This document shows, in pieces, positions 55,759-64,000 of a DNA stretch of 64,000 nt. The first letter of the stretch is position 1. Every line of letters begins with the position of its first letter. This stretch comes from Winogradskyella aurantiaca. Lineage in GTDB: Bacteria; Bacteroidota; Bacteroidia; Flavobacteriales; Flavobacteriaceae. The DNA lies in contig NZ_QKTV01000001.1 in assembly GCF_003362725.1 (NCBI RefSeq), positions 310,001-374,000 of the forward strand. Reading direction: 5' to 3'. Made by a program: the position numbers and the translations under genes. The notes beneath the pieces were generated by a model. That model saw only the letters and a list, made by a program, of their open reading frames with translations, was not told where the DNA came from and did not search any database.

Positions 55759-56463
55759 TTAATTCTGTCCTTGCTGCGCCTGCTGGGCTTTTTGATTTTC
55801 AAGGGCCTCACGTGATAGTTTGGCGAGATTAAAATTTGGATCAATAGTTAAAGCTTCATTGATAAGCTTAAGAGACTGGTCTAAATTTGATTTAGGATTT
55901 TCTTTAAATAAGACAATACCTTTTAAATAAAGAAAAGCAGCTTTTAAAGACGTCTGATACGGTTGCTGACTTTCGTAGAAGGTACGCTTCATTTCATCAG
56001 TGACATTAGATAAACCGTAGTCTATTTTAGCTTTAGCACCACCAAGATTATCGGTCTGAGCCATAAGGTCAGCCACTTCATAAGCCAGCTGTGGATTTGG
56101 AGTTCTTCCAAACAGAATTTCATATTGCTCTACCGCCATTTGAATTTGATTCAGATTTTTTAATGCCAAAGCTTTTACTTCAACATTGATGTCAGAATCA
56201 GTAGCGTTTTTGTCAACACCTACCACATTAAGTGCCTGCATAAAACGGCCTTCGGTAACATATAGATAACCAAGGGTGTCCCTTGTAGCTTGATTAGGGG
56301 TTAGGGCTTCTAAATGCGTGAGAGCATTAATAACCCCTTGAACATCCCCATGGCTTTTCATGAGTTCATAATACTTTTCGTAATGCGCTTTTAATTCTGC
56401 ATTGGTTTGTGCTGAAAGTCCTGCACAAAATAAGATTCCTAAGACGACAAATAGCTTTTTCAT
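55759..56463 (-). CDS. secreted TPR-like protein
   Basis: The 234-residue protein has a signal peptide (MKKLFVVLGILFCAGLSAQ). It has helical repeats of the TPR type, for example DTLGYLYVTEGRFMQALNVVG and QSLKLINEALTIDPNFNLAKLSREALE. It ends with a Gln/Ala tail (QKAQQAQQGQN). A role in protein contacts in the periplasm is likely; nothing more specific can be said. Confidence 0.75.
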   Translation of the reverse strand: MKKLFVVLGILFCAGLSAQTNAELKAHYEKYYELMKSHGDVQGVINALTHLEALTPNQATRDTLGYLYVTEGRFMQALNVVGVDKNATDSDINVEVKALALKNLNQIQMAVEQYEILFGRTPNPQLAYEVADLMAQTDNLGGAKAKIDYGLSNVTDEMKRTFYESQQPYQTSLKAAFLYLKGIVLFKENPKSNLDQSLKLINEALTIDPNFNLAKLSREALENQKAQQAQQGQN

Positions 56464-56531
56464 GGATCGTAAAATTTAATGGCCAAAACTATAAAAATTA
56501 ATTAGATATGCGTCCTAATACCTGTTAATTT

Positions 56532-57344
56532 CTAGGGTCTATAGCGCATGTTTAAAAGCAATAACTGTTCCAATTTTGAACTGTCAATCACCTTACCTTT
56601 TGAAGGCTGCGAATAGTCATAGGAAGGAAGGGGTAAGTTTTTAGACTCGCTGTAAGCAGTATAATAGTCTTTTTTAGCTGGATGGTATGGGTATGAGGCA
56701 TTTAATACCTTCCCCCAAATCTTCTTTTCAAGAATTTTTAAAATTATGTTTATACAATCCTCTTTATGAATAAGGTTTAAGGGGGCTTTGGGATTCAGAA
56801 GGCCAGTCCTACCCGCAAGCTGGTTTCCTGGATGCCGCTGGTCATCAATTAACCCAGCAAAGCGAAGCACAGAAGTATTAGTTCTGGAAAGCGCCAAGAC
56901 CGACTTTTCTATAGCTATTAGTTGTTGGGCGCTATTGGAGGTTCCATTGGGGGTAGAAGTATTTGTTATCACTGGAAAATCCGTATCATCTTCAAACACT
57001 GAAATTGAACTTACATAAAGGATATGTTTCACGGAAGCCTTCTGAATAGCCTTAAGTAAACGACTTATTTCGGATACATGATCCTTATTGGGGTTTTTTC
57101 TAAGTCCTGGTGGTATGTTAATAATGACGATTGTACTATCCCGTAAAAACCCATCAATGTCACCAGTTATTTTAGATGCATGCAGTTGAACATGGTAGGG
57201 CTCGATACCTGCCTCCTTAAGATTTTTAAGCTTAGAAACAGAAGTGGTTGAACCTTTTATCTTATAGCCATGGGATGCTAGTTTTTTAGCTAATGGTAAT
57301 CCCAACCAACCACAACCTATGATGCTAATTTGTTTCTCCGACAT
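56532..57344 (-). CDS. NAD(P)-binding SDR-like protein (YeeZ type)
   Basis: The ATG at 57344 (270 residues) is preferred over the TTG two codons upstream. The N-terminus has a nucleotide-binding fold with GCGWLGLPLAKKLASHGY. Later segments are VKHILYVSSISVFED and LRFAGLIDDQRHPGNQLAGR, as in the YeeZ family of extended SDR-like proteins. Substrate unknown. Confidence 0.85.
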   Translation of the reverse strand: MSEKQISIIGCGWLGLPLAKKLASHGYKIKGSTTSVSKLKNLKEAGIEPYHVQLHASKITGDIDGFLRDSTIVIINIPPGLRKNPNKDHVSEISRLLKAIQKASVKHILYVSSISVFEDDTDFPVITNTSTPNGTSNSAQQLIAIEKSVLALSRTNTSVLRFAGLIDDQRHPGNQLAGRTGLLNPKAPLNLIHKEDCINIILKILEKKIWGKVLNASYPYHPAKKDYYTAYSESKNLPLPSYDYSQPSKGKVIDSSKLEQLLLLNMRYRP

Positions 57345-57440
57345 CGTCAAATTCTATGGAATTGAAGCTTGTACCGGAGCCTTACTTGCTCAGGCGCAAT
57401 ATTTTATCTAAATTTAAGTTCACGCAAAATTAACTAAATC

Positions 57441-57926
57441 ATGGGTATTAAGAGTTTTCAGGGATCAAGAAAGCAGCAGCAGACTGTAACGACGGCTACC
57501 CCACTTAAGGTGAGGGATTATATGACTACCAATCTAATTACCTTTAAACCAGACCAGCCCATTCAAGAGGTGGTGCAAGCCATCATCAAATATAAAATTT
57601 CGGGTGGGCCAGTAGTTAATGAGAACAAAGAGTTAATTGGGGTTATCTCCGAGGGGGATTGCCTTAAACAATTAAGTGAAAGTCGATACTACAACATGCC
57701 TCTGGAATACGATAACGTGGAAAAACGTATGGCTAGAGATGTTGAAACCATAGATGGTAATATGGACATATTTGATGCCGCCAATAAATTCCTTAACTCC
57801 AAACGAAGACGATTTCCAATTGTTGAGCGCGGAAAATTGGTAGGACAGATTAGTCAAAAAGATATTTTAAAAGCGGCCTTGAACCTCAAAGGAGTTAATT
57901 GGAATAGCAGTACCAAGAGCAGTTAA
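57441..57926 (+). CDS. CBS-pair protein
   Basis: The 161-residue protein consists of a short N-terminal tail (about 1-25, with QQQTVTTA) and two CBS motifs (about 26-80 and 95-150). Typical pieces are KVRDYMTTNLITFKP, GGPVVNENKELIGVISEGDCLKQL and RRRFPIVERGKLVGQISQKDILKA. It probably senses an adenine nucleotide. Its last bases overlap the convergent zinc-ribbon gene by 4. Confidence 0.9.
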   Translation: MGIKSFQGSRKQQQTVTTATPLKVRDYMTTNLITFKPDQPIQEVVQAIIKYKISGGPVVNENKELIGVISEGDCLKQLSESRYYNMPLEYDNVEKRMARDVETIDGNMDIFDAANKFLNSKRRRFPIVERGKLVGQISQKDILKAALNLKGVNWNSSTKSS

Positions 57927-58285
57927 TCTTCTCGCTTTACTAGCGCATAATAATCATTTTCCAAGGGTAGATAACCTTGATTGTATACAAAATAATAGAC
58001 GGTACCAGCTTTGGTAGTGTAGATACTTGTGATATAATTAAAATCAAATCCTTTCTCAATGAGTCTTCCTCTCGAAACCTTGGTTTTTTGATCTGGATTT
58101 AAGGCTTCCAGGATTCTATAATTCTTGCGAAGACGGTTATTGGTATTTCTAACCAGATTGCGATTGTCTTTGTTTAGACGATTATTGTAGGTGTTTCGGC
58201 AGCCATCACTACAGAATTTCTTATCAACGCGACCTATAATCTTGTCTCCACATTCCGGGCATAATTTGTCTGCTGATGTCTGCAT
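57923..58285 (-). CDS. zinc-ribbon protein (DUF2116-like)
   Basis: The 120-residue protein opens with a four-cysteine zinc ribbon, CPECG...FCSDGCRNTYNNR (C9, C12, C26 and C30). A basic helical stretch and a strand-rich tail follow. The cysteine pattern matches short zinc-ribbon proteins including DUF2116 types. It may bind DNA or RNA, but there is no direct evidence. Confidence 0.7.
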   Translation of the reverse strand: MQTSADKLCPECGDKIIGRVDKKFCSDGCRNTYNNRLNKDNRNLVRNTNNRLRKNYRILEALNPDQKTKVSRGRLIEKGFDFNYITSIYTTKAGTVYYFVYNQGYLPLENDYYALVKRED

Positions 58286-58324
58286 AGAATTACTGGTTTC
58301 CTCTTTTATAAAGCTATTAAAAAA

Positions 58325-58966
58325 TCAAGACTTGGTTTTTCTAAAGTATTTGATAGGGATCAATCGGCGTCTTAAAGCAAATAATATAGGGACTAGAATA
58401 AAGGCCAGATCCCAATACAGCACATCAATAAAGGCTAGTCCTGCAGCTAAAGCAGCAATAATTGGTTCGGTTAGAATTTGCATTTTGGCCTCTTTCAATT
58501 CCTCAGTTGTTACTTCTGAGTGTAATAGTCGATGTTTGGTATTAGAGGCATAGTTGAGGCTTAGATAGGAAAAAACGCCAACTAGGAGCATATTGACACT
58601 TAGAAAAAACCTAATGGCAACGTTCTCTGAAAACACTTCTATATAGGCGTTCCAGAAAGGTAAGAGTAAGATACTCGCCAGAAAAATCAATTGTAACCAG
58701 ATAAAATTCTGGTTAACAAACGGAATCATACTAAAATGTTCTAAGTGTTTAATCCAATAAACAGCTATTACAAGAAAAATAATGAAAAATGATCCCATAC
58801 TCATCAATTGCTGAATAAGAAACTTAGCCAGTTCCCCGGTTTTGTCGATATGACCAAATTGAGGAACCTCAATATTGAGCACCATCAAGGTCATGGCGGT
58901 TGCAAAAATAATATCAGCTAAAAATCGTAAACGGTCCCTCCATTCTTTCGCTTGCGTATTTTTCAT
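58325..58966 (-). CDS. TMEM175/DUF1211-like membrane protein
   Basis: The 213-residue protein has about six transmembrane segments. It begins with RLRFLADIIFATAMTLMVLNIEVPQ, which fits the RxxxFSD-type entry motif of the TMEM175/DUF1211 family (with Ala for Ser). Some members are potassium channels. The next gene upstream encodes an outer-membrane barrel. Confidence 0.84.
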   Translation of the reverse strand: MKNTQAKEWRDRLRFLADIIFATAMTLMVLNIEVPQFGHIDKTGELAKFLIQQLMSMGSFFIIFLVIAVYWIKHLEHFSMIPFVNQNFIWLQLIFLASILLLPFWNAYIEVFSENVAIRFFLSVNMLLVGVFSYLSLNYASNTKHRLLHSEVTTEELKEAKMQILTEPIIAALAAGLAFIDVLYWDLAFILVPILFALRRRLIPIKYFRKTKS

Positions 58967-58968
58967 AT

Positions 58969-60084
58969 TTAAAATGCTTCTGAAAGTCTAAAATAAAAAC
59001 CCCAGTCTCCATCTCCAACGGCTACATCAAACCCGACAGTTGAATGTGTTTCCTTAAGGAACACATAACGTACACCTGTACCAATTCCAGGCAGTAGTCG
59101 TCCTTCGTCTGATTCATTTAAGGATCCGAGAACAGTTGCTAATCCTGCAAACCCAACGGCACCAAAACGCTTGTGAAAATTCCAACGGTATTCTCCTTGT
59201 GCGGCAATTACTGATTTACCCCTAAACTGCCCAAATGAATAGCCACGTATGTCCGTACCACCCACAATAAACTGTTGATTAAAGCTAACGTCTCCAAAGG
59301 ACAAACCTGAATAAAGCCTTGCAGCCAGGACATCTCGTCGACCAACCATAGGAAAATAATGGTTATAGGCTAGAGTCATTTGATTGGAATCGTATTGATC
59401 ATTCGCAAATTGGGGATACGTCCTGAATCGGCCCTGCAGAAAGTAACCATCTCTGGGATAGGTAACTGATGAACGTCTATCATATGTAGCGTCAATAACA
59501 ATTCCATGTAATTGGGTTGTAAATTCACGTTCGAAAAAATCGGTCGATGTTTTAAAGGTGGTGTAGATGTAGCCTAAACCAGCATAAAGATCTGGTATAA
59601 TCTGCTTTTGAACACTTACATATAGAAAGTCGGCATTGGTATTATAGTTGAACCACTGGTCTATAGGATTGGCAGCATAAAACTGGTAGTTCACATCTCC
59701 ATACCCCCCGGCTGCTTTGATTCGCCAGTTGTCTTCATCCAAATAAAACACCCCAAACCCCATGAGGAACCAGGTTTTATTTTCACTGTAAGTCCCTACC
59801 AGACCCACGGTTGACGAAGGTGAAATGGTGTCTTTTTCAGATAGGTTCATCATAGCCATTGGTATGGCCCCAAGGGTTACTCCAACAGCTCTGTTATAAT
59901 CCACATAGGGGAGTGGTAGAAACTTAAATTTGCCATCAATTCGGTCACCTTCGCCACCTCCACCTCCTAATAAGCCTTGACTATGACTTGTAAAAACTAT
60001 AGTAAGCAGTACTAAGGTTAAAACATGAGAGAATGAAGCTCTGCTAGTTTTGTGTGTAATCAAATTAAAGGGCTTTTGTATCAT
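58969..60084 (-). CDS. BamA/TamA-like (D15) outer-membrane barrel protein, copy 2
   Basis: The ATG at 60084 (371 residues) overlaps the stop of the upstream barrel gene in an ATGA arrangement; the longer frame starts at TTG. After a hydrophobic N-terminal segment, a glycine run (GGGGGEGDR) leads into a barrel resembling the surface-antigen (D15) end. The end is GVRYVFLKETHSTVGFDVAVGDGDWGFYFRLSEAF, and the conserved loop piece GGTDIRGYSFGQFRG is present. It has no POTRA domains, so it is unlikely to be BamA itself. Confidence 0.82.
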   Translation of the reverse strand: MIQKPFNLITHKTSRASFSHVLTLVLLTIVFTSHSQGLLGGGGGEGDRIDGKFKFLPLPYVDYNRAVGVTLGAIPMAMMNLSEKDTISPSSTVGLVGTYSENKTWFLMGFGVFYLDEDNWRIKAAGGYGDVNYQFYAANPIDQWFNYNTNADFLYVSVQKQIIPDLYAGLGYIYTTFKTSTDFFEREFTTQLHGIVIDATYDRRSSVTYPRDGYFLQGRFRTYPQFANDQYDSNQMTLAYNHYFPMVGRRDVLAARLYSGLSFGDVSFNQQFIVGGTDIRGYSFGQFRGKSVIAAQGEYRWNFHKRFGAVGFAGLATVLGSLNESDEGRLLPGIGTGVRYVFLKETHSTVGFDVAVGDGDWGFYFRLSEAF

Positions 60085-61226
60085 CTGAACCAATTACTTC
60101 CAAAGGTGAGGTACCACGCAAACTGTTCAGGGCCAAAAGCAAAATCAACCCCCATATGCAAGCCATAATCACGGGCGAGCTCATACCTAAACCCAGTACC
60201 AATAATGCTTTTAAAAGAATCGGCATTAATAGCGGCAAAATTATCAGTAGCCGTTCCAGTTCCAGCAAACCCCATAACACTCCAACGTTTGTAGACATTA
60301 ATCCGCGCTTCTACTTCGGCAGTATTGACCATATTACCCTGATATCTTAATGCGGGAATACCTCTTAAATTTATAAAAGGCAACTCAAAGAAGGGGACAT
60401 CTCCCCATTTGTAATGAAAATTATAGCGTAACCCGAGAACCACCCGGTTTATAAAATCGAGATAGTAATACCCTCTAAAGGCAAAGTTATTATAGTTTCT
60501 ACTCCCACCTAGCGCTTGATCGTGGATACCAAAATCTATAGCCGCAAAGCCTCCGCGGTTGGGGGTAAAGATATTATCACGACGATCGAAGGCGGCCACA
60601 AAATTAATTCCAGCAGTATTGGTATCGGTAATCAGGTCGGGATCGATTTCTCGATCGCCAACATTAAACTTTACCTTATTGCCAAAGTAGATATAGTTGA
60701 ATCCTAAAAATAGCGGCAAGTCTTTCTTAACACGCGTTAAAAATTCCTGAAACACTAAAAAACCTTGCAAATTAAAGTCCAGTCCTGCTCTGGCACCTAA
60801 GGAGGCATCTCCAAAAAACTTAAGGTTGACACTAGGATGTCCAATAGCCCCGGTGTAGCGTAAAAAATCATTGAGATAGGACCCCTGATGGGCCCCTAAT
60901 ATAGCATAAGTCCCATTGGCGGTATAGGCTCCAGCTATAGTAGATAAACTTGGGGGGAGTCCTTTTTGAACCTCGCCTTGCGCATTTTTTTTACGCCTGT
61001 GAAAATACACGAGTGATAGTCCTCCCCCAAATCCCACGGCGGGTTCTGTGATAATGATGGGCATAGGAATAATGCCCACAGCATTATCCAGATACACACT
61101 CAAATCTACAGCACCATCTTCTTTACTTATAAAATTTTCCTTAAACCAGCTTTCTTTTTCCTGTGCTGAAAGACTAATACTAAAGACAATGCATAGCAAT
61201 AATCTGAACAGATATTTTAAGGGCAT
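60081..61226 (-). CDS. BamA/TamA-like (D15) outer-membrane barrel protein, copy 1
   Basis: The 381-residue protein has a signal peptide (MPLKYLFRLLLCIVFSISLSAQ). Its barrel contains the same kinds of pieces as copy 2: NLRGIPALRYQGN, a GGFAAIDFGIHD segment and a terminal LHMGVDFAFGPEQFAWYLTFGSNW. The two copies are weakly similar, as expected of ancient tandem duplicates, and their reading frames overlap by 4 bases. POTRA domains are absent. Confidence 0.8.
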   Translation of the reverse strand: MPLKYLFRLLLCIVFSISLSAQEKESWFKENFISKEDGAVDLSVYLDNAVGIIPMPIIITEPAVGFGGGLSLVYFHRRKKNAQGEVQKGLPPSLSTIAGAYTANGTYAILGAHQGSYLNDFLRYTGAIGHPSVNLKFFGDASLGARAGLDFNLQGFLVFQEFLTRVKKDLPLFLGFNYIYFGNKVKFNVGDREIDPDLITDTNTAGINFVAAFDRRDNIFTPNRGGFAAIDFGIHDQALGGSRNYNNFAFRGYYYLDFINRVVLGLRYNFHYKWGDVPFFELPFINLRGIPALRYQGNMVNTAEVEARINVYKRWSVMGFAGTGTATDNFAAINADSFKSIIGTGFRYELARDYGLHMGVDFAFGPEQFAWYLTFGSNWFR

Positions 61227-61318
61227 TGAAGGTAATTTAGAATTATTGGGATGTTAGCAGTTCTAAGGTACTAATTTATAACGAATGCCTTGTGTCCAGT
61301 TTTCGCTGGTATATTGTA

Positions 61319-62416
61319 TTATTCCATAAATGTTGGAATAAAGACATCCTTCACAATGGCGAATGGTAATTTGTCTTCCTGCGAATTGTAAGCGTTACCT
61401 GTAAATACGGCCACTAACTCTAACTTTGGGATAATCATAATGTATTGCCCTCCATTTCCAGTGGCTACTACGGATGAATACAATGCGTCTCCATGTTTAA
61501 ATGGTATTTGCCACCATAAAAAGCCGTAGTTCATATTTGTGATTTTAGTTTTCGAACTAGTCGATGCTTCAATCCATTCTCTAGAAACTATCTGTTGGCC
61601 ATCCCATTGACCATTTTGTAGTACTAAGAGGCCAATTTTTGCAAGATCTCTCGACGTCATGTACAATCGCTTTCCAGAATCGATGACGGGTTTGTCATTA
61701 GTGTGACCCCATTGAACGTTATTGATTCCCAGAGGATTAAATAGGTATTTTTGAGCGAAGGTATCAATAGACATGCCTGAAGCCTGACTAATAATTTCAC
61801 TCATAAGAATGACTCCCATAGAACAGTAGTTAGACACAGTTCCAGGATCGTTGATCATGGGGAGATCTAAGGTATATTGCAACCAATTGGATTTTTTGTA
61901 AACGCGATCCTCCTGACCTTTTGAGGATTGATCCCAGTCATTGCAATCCCAGCCGGTAGACATGGTAATTAAATGTCTAATCGTAATCTCTTTTTTTCTT
62001 GGGTCCAGATTTTTACGGGCTTGTAAGGGTCCCAAATAATCAGAGATGGGATCGTCAATGGAGTCTATATAACCCTTATCAATTGCTATTCCTAACAAAA
62101 GCGATCTTATACTTTTAGATACGGATCTCATGTCATGAGGTTCCGAGGCTTGCTGTCCATTAAAATATTCTTCAATGACCAGAGTACCCTCTTTAACTAA
62201 AAGCGCACTATGTAATTTATTGGGTCCGGCTTTGGCCTGGGAAAAGAAATGGTAAAGTCTTGTAGTGTCAAGATCCATTGATCTAACATCTGCTATTTCC
62301 CAGCCATCATTTTCGGCCTTCGGAGCATCAAAATAACGGTCCTGAGCGTTTCCTGTTGTACTTATAAAGAATACTACAATTAGTCTTAGACCCTTGAAAA
62401 GATCAAATCTTGGCAT
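61319..62416 (-). CDS. secreted serine hydrolase, beta-lactamase (class C)/PBP-like
   Basis: The 365-residue protein has an N-terminal signal (about 1-24, ending STTGNAQ). The nucleophile motif is SVSK at 98-101 and a YCS triad element lies in GTVSNYCSMG. It is in the same family as the membrane-anchored enzyme at 9262-10398, but is more distant in sequence and lacks the membrane anchor. Possible roles include peptidase or esterase. Confidence 0.86.
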   Translation of the reverse strand: MPRFDLFKGLRLIVVFFISTTGNAQDRYFDAPKAENDGWEIADVRSMDLDTTRLYHFFSQAKAGPNKLHSALLVKEGTLVIEEYFNGQQASEPHDMRSVSKSIRSLLLGIAIDKGYIDSIDDPISDYLGPLQARKNLDPRKKEITIRHLITMSTGWDCNDWDQSSKGQEDRVYKKSNWLQYTLDLPMINDPGTVSNYCSMGVILMSEIISQASGMSIDTFAQKYLFNPLGINNVQWGHTNDKPVIDSGKRLYMTSRDLAKIGLLVLQNGQWDGQQIVSREWIEASTSSKTKITNMNYGFLWWQIPFKHGDALYSSVVATGNGGQYIMIIPKLELVAVFTGNAYNSQEDKLPFAIVKDVFIPTFME

Positions 62417-62487
62417 AGTTATGAGAATGCAATTATTGTCCTTAGCTAAAGTTAATACAATATGAATTTATCCTAAAAGAAACGGCC

Positions 62488-62940
62488 TTAATTAAACACA
62501 ACCGGTAGAAGGGCCTTAGGGATTTTGATTATATGATAGGGTTGGGTCATAACGGTAATGGCATTCCCCTCTGGACTTAAATGGGTAACGTCAACTATAA
62601 TAGTTTCATTTGTAGAACTTACCGCCAAGTCAATGCCATAACCTCCATTCCCCTTAATGTCATCAAACACCGCGATGACTGTAAATTCAGAAAAGTTTAT
62701 GTCGATTTCAGAGAACGAATCGGATACTGTATTCACCGAATTCATTTGATCCAGTAGACTATTCCAGGCGCTGGTGTCATTAATAACTCTTTGACTGCTT
62801 AAAATGCCTTCAGCGCCATTACCATAGAGTTCGCCTTTTGAAATGAGTGTGGTTGTAACCGGTTCTTGACTCGATTGAACGGTATTATTACATGAGAGAA
62901 CGCTGAAGGTAAGAACCAAGACGAATATGAGATATTTCAT
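62488..62940 (-). CDS. lipoprotein with PrcB-like C-terminal domain
   Basis: The 150-residue protein has a lipoprotein signal (VLTFSVLSC, C17). The part from about 85 on reads FTVIAVFDDIKGNGGYGIDLAVSSTNETIIVDVTHLSPEGNAITVMTQPYHIIKIPK, which fits the PrcB C-terminal domain family. PrcB is known as a partner of the PrtP protease complex in Treponema. No protease gene is next to it here. Confidence 0.75.
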   Translation of the reverse strand: MKYLIFVLVLTFSVLSCNNTVQSSQEPVTTTLISKGELYGNGAEGILSSQRVINDTSAWNSLLDQMNSVNTVSDSFSEIDINFSEFTVIAVFDDIKGNGGYGIDLAVSSTNETIIVDVTHLSPEGNAITVMTQPYHIIKIPKALLPVVFN

Positions 62941-62994
62941 TTTGATAATGATTTAGTTGTACTTAAAAGATGCTGAGAAAACCAGATGGTTGCG

Positions 62995-63423
62995 TCATTC
63001 CCGCTCTTTGAAAGGTATAATTAAATCCTTTTCCACATAGTTTTTGAGTCCTTGAAGTAAGATGGCCCAGCAAAACGAGGATCGCCTAAAATGTGCATTA
63101 CAATCAGGCCAACCCACATGCCAGAATTTAACAAGCACCTTGTTCTGATGTGATTCTAGATCAAACCCAAAAGAGGTTGGATTCCAATACTCATCAGACT
63201 GTGTCATTTTAATGTGAAAGGCTTCATTTGGAATGGCTCTTATGACCTTTCCAAACCAGTTATAGGCTTCTGTAAACTGGAAATTATAGACTTCACCAGT
63301 TCGTGGAATGCCCGTACACCTTTCGGGCCACCAGTTGATCAGATGAATTGGGTCACAAACGGCCTCATAGACTTCTCGGATATGGGCATTTATTTCCAGA
63401 TCGTGATGAATACTGTAACTCAT
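62995..63423 (-). CDS. SRPBCC-fold (START/polyketide-cyclase-like) protein
   Basis: The 142-residue protein fits the START/SRPBCC fold: a short strand start (MSYSIHHDLEINAHIREVYEAVCDPIHLINWWPERCTGIP) is followed by aromatic-rich strands and ends in a helix (LQGLKNYVEKDL). These proteins bind hydrophobic ligands in a cavity. The ligand is unknown. Its neighbour downstream is the PrcB-like lipoprotein, 54 bases away. Confidence 0.84.
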   Translation of the reverse strand: MSYSIHHDLEINAHIREVYEAVCDPIHLINWWPERCTGIPRTGEVYNFQFTEAYNWFGKVIRAIPNEAFHIKMTQSDEYWNPTSFGFDLESHQNKVLVKFWHVGWPDCNAHFRRSSFCWAILLQGLKNYVEKDLIIPFKERE

Positions 63424-63489
63424 AGTTGCAGCTGTTTACGGTTCTTTTCTAAACACATCGATTTTTAGCTCAGTATAGCTTTATCCGCG

Positions 63490-63870
63490 TTATTTTTCTA
63501 TACGTAAAATTTTTTCCATTTTACGCCCCTTGGCCAATTCGTCGATAAGCTTTTCCATTTGGCGGCATTGTTTGTAGAGTTTAAATTCAGGTTCAATTTC
63601 CTCTATGCGATAGCCACAAACGACTCCTTTAATCATGTACTCGTTAGGATGAATCTTGGCTCCTTCAAAAAACTCTCTAAAGGTGACTTTGTTATCCATA
63701 AGTTTCTGTATGGTCGCCTCGTCATAGCCAGTAAACCATTCCAATACCTGATGAAATTCTTCCTTGGTGCGGCCATTCTTTTCAAGCCTGTTCCAATAAT
63801 GCGGGTAAATAGAGGCAAAGATCATATTTCCCACTTTTTCGTTTTTTTCAGCGGTAACTTTCATATGCAT
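63490..63870 (-). CDS. DUF2200-family protein
   Basis: The 126-residue protein has the family pattern NMIFASIYPHYWNRLEKNGRTKEEFHQVLEWFTGYDEATIQKLMDNKVTFREFFEGAKIHPN. The function of DUF2200 is unknown. An alternative ATG lies two codons later (63864). The last 130 bases of the window after it hold no gene that I can see. Confidence 0.88.
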   Translation of the reverse strand: MHMKVTAEKNEKVGNMIFASIYPHYWNRLEKNGRTKEEFHQVLEWFTGYDEATIQKLMDNKVTFREFFEGAKIHPNEYMIKGVVCGYRIEEIEPEFKLYKQCRQMEKLIDELAKGRKMEKILRIEK

Positions 63871-64000
63871 TAGAATTAATGATCGAGATGAGCAGTTTAA
63901 CCCTCTTAAAATTAAGGATAAAAGTCAAATATTTTTGAAGATAAAGTGTCAAGGATAGCAATTTGATAGTTATTCAAGACTTTTCTTTATGTAATTAGCG

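Noticed and set aside
1-64000. CRISPR arrays, insertion sequences, prophage genes, toxin-antitoxin or restriction systems.
   Set aside because: I saw no regularly spaced repeats, transposase, integrase, phage structural or defence motifs in either strand.

Overview
The window looks like chromosomal core DNA from a marine-type flavobacterium (Bacteroidota, Flavobacteriaceae). The reasons are low GC, a type IX secretion (T9SS) C-terminal sorting domain, Bacteroidota promoter elements of the TTG/TAnnTTTG type, DUF4421 and BNR-propeller proteins, an SDR-type threonine dehydrogenase and a NrdB with an N-terminal ATP-cone. Assignments were made by reading motifs and recalling families; no database search was run.

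Layout: 1-1.3 kb holds the end of a 3-oxoacid CoA-transferase pair (scoA partial, scoB). 1.3-3.3 kb is a 325-base non-coding gap with short repeats, then an orphan fused peptide-ABC ATPase. 3.4-8.5 kb encodes a giant T9SS-exported multidomain protein. 8.5-21.7 kb is one long leftward run. Its upstream half is a haem-biosynthesis operon (hemA, hemCD fusion, hemE, EI24 protein, GNAT, hemF, DUF4421 protein, hemB). Its downstream half carries a Big2-DM13 lipoprotein, an outer-membrane protein, a CNNM/CorC-like protein, Ogt, a serine hydrolase and a 3'-5' exonuclease. Divergent from hemA is a rightward run (21.9-32.5 kb): AraC regulator, hemH, MATE exporter, BNR propeller, hemJ, histidine kinase, enoyl-CoA hydratase and a PA0069-like radical SAM protein. 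Together the two arms give the C5 haem route from glutamyl-tRNA reductase to ferrochelatase, lacking only hemL.

32.5-38 kb contains small envelope proteins, a second AraC regulator, an HD hydrolase, plsC, a bacilliredoxin, a TerB/J-domain protein and a lipoprotein. 38.1-42.1 kb is a metal block: ZIP transporter, a 43-residue Cys-rich FeoB-associated protein, feoB, feoA and an SCO copper chaperone. 42.3-47 kb has rseP and a class I ribonucleotide reductase (nrdB, nrdA). 47.2-50.6 kb has tRNA-Asn, a PLP decarboxylase, a LamB-like porin preceded by a long perfect inverted repeat, and tRNA-Pro. Just after tRNA-Pro lie three short unrecognised genes (50.6-51.9 kb), the only part that looks accessory.

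51.9-64 kb holds threonine dehydrogenase, a lipoprotein, an M13 peptidase, a TPR protein, an SDR-fold protein, a CBS protein, a zinc-ribbon protein, a TMEM175-like channel, two tandem D15-like barrels, a second serine hydrolase, a PrcB-domain lipoprotein, an SRPBCC protein and a DUF2200 protein. Rho-independent terminators separate most convergent units. I see no insertion sequence, CRISPR array, prophage or recognised defence system. The best leads are the haem cluster with its unexplained passengers, the Big2-DM13 lipoprotein, the ATP-cone NrdB and the inverted repeat before the porin gene.
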